NCBI GenBank assembly: GCA_963693285.1
Contig: OY848924.1
Span: 6,407,842-6,471,841 of the forward strand
DNA length: 64,000 bases
Reading direction: 5' to 3'
Source: Xestospongia muta
Taxonomy: Eukaryota > Porifera > Demospongiae > Haplosclerida > Petrosiidae
The number at the start of each line of letters is the position of its first letter. Within the stretch, counting starts at the first letter, position 1. Positions 63,690-64,000 of this stretch are shown here, in pieces. The notes under the pieces were generated by a model. The model made no database searches and was not told where the DNA came from. It worked only from the letters and a program-made list of their open reading frames with translations. The position numbers and the translations under genes are program-made.

Positions 63690-64000
63690 ATTAATGTCAC
63701 ACACAGAAGACTGCCCAGCCACCAATGGCTTACTAGTGACAAATTAATTACAAAAATAAAAAGTAAAGTGATTTAAAGGAAGGCTACAGTGAAAATTGGA
63801 TGTACATGTTTTTCATTTTTTTTCTAAGCTAACATCTTTAACATGAATAGTTCACATCTCATTGATGAAAATTGTGCAATACTTTATTTTGTAAAAATCA
63901 TTGAAACTGGGATTACTACAAATTAAAGATTTACTTCCTGTAGTGGGTGTAACCACATGATGACGTAAAAGCTTTGCATAGTCTGGCTGCCCAGACCCAG
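63690..64000 (-). mobile_element. Second LINE-like 3' tail, inverse to the one at 3225-3340
   Basis: Reverse complement contains gtaattaatttgtcac, aagccattggtggct, gggcagtcttct and gtgtgacattaat, closely matching 3225-3300, and is followed (toward 63660) by AT-only simple repeats. Its upstream part (63770-64000) shows weaker or no similarity to the first copy; it contains no RT-like ORF. The window ends inside or near it. Confidence 0.6.

Overview
This is nuclear DNA from an animal: spliced genes with canonical GT/AG introns, metazoan gene families (CAD, the large ARF exchange factor BIG/ARFGEF, Ig/FN3 receptors), AT-rich introns and very abundant microsatellites. Small introns, clustered orphan Ig receptors and the frequent palindrome TACATGTA would fit a sponge such as Amphimedon. 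That placement is an inference from general character, not a match I could run.

Layout. (1) 1-2238, minus strand: the 5' part of an Ig-domain protein with signal peptide; its 3' end is not resolved. (2) 2239-7126: intergenic, with a LINE-like 3' remnant and a 63-bp tandem repeat. (3) 7127-15852, minus: a complete single-pass Ig/FN3 receptor (11 exons) with a Tyr/Ser-rich tail, a duplicated tail exon and a frame-breaking 14-bp duplication. (4) 16753-33943, minus: the BIG/ARFGEF1/2 orthologue. Both ends are clear over 24 recognised exons, but the segment that should hold the HUS box and catalytic Sec7 domain is missing at a 200-N assembly gap. (5) 33944-35179: head-to-head intergenic region. 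(6) 35180-44770, plus: a third Ig/FN3 receptor with a 5.6-kb intron and a long cytoplasmic tail encoded in one 2-kb exon. (7) 45617-46588, minus: an intronless coiled-coil/BTB(T1)/pentapeptide-like KCTD-type gene, lying between two inverted-repeat elements. (8) 47472-63631, minus: the full CAD gene (glutaminase, carbamoyl-phosphate synthetase, dihydroorotase, aspartate transcarbamylase), the trifunctional enzyme that starts de novo pyrimidine synthesis. (9) A second LINE-like tail lies just upstream of CAD.

How the genes relate. CAD, BIG and the KCTD-type gene look like unrelated single-copy genes. The three Ig receptors share a design (signal-peptide-plus-Ig first exon, phase-1 introns, Ig modules, FN3, TM and tail where complete) and look like members of a local receptor family with divergent signalling tails and no kinase domain.

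The most unusual features are these: the long dinucleotide tracts inside genes almost all read (CT)n on the sense strand and abut splice sites; a 50-bp array in BIG intron 1 carries a perfect 5' splice-site consensus in most copies; and BIG appears to lack Sec7 as assembled. Exon boundaries were read by eye from splice consensus, frame and family similarity and are accurate to a few bases at best.
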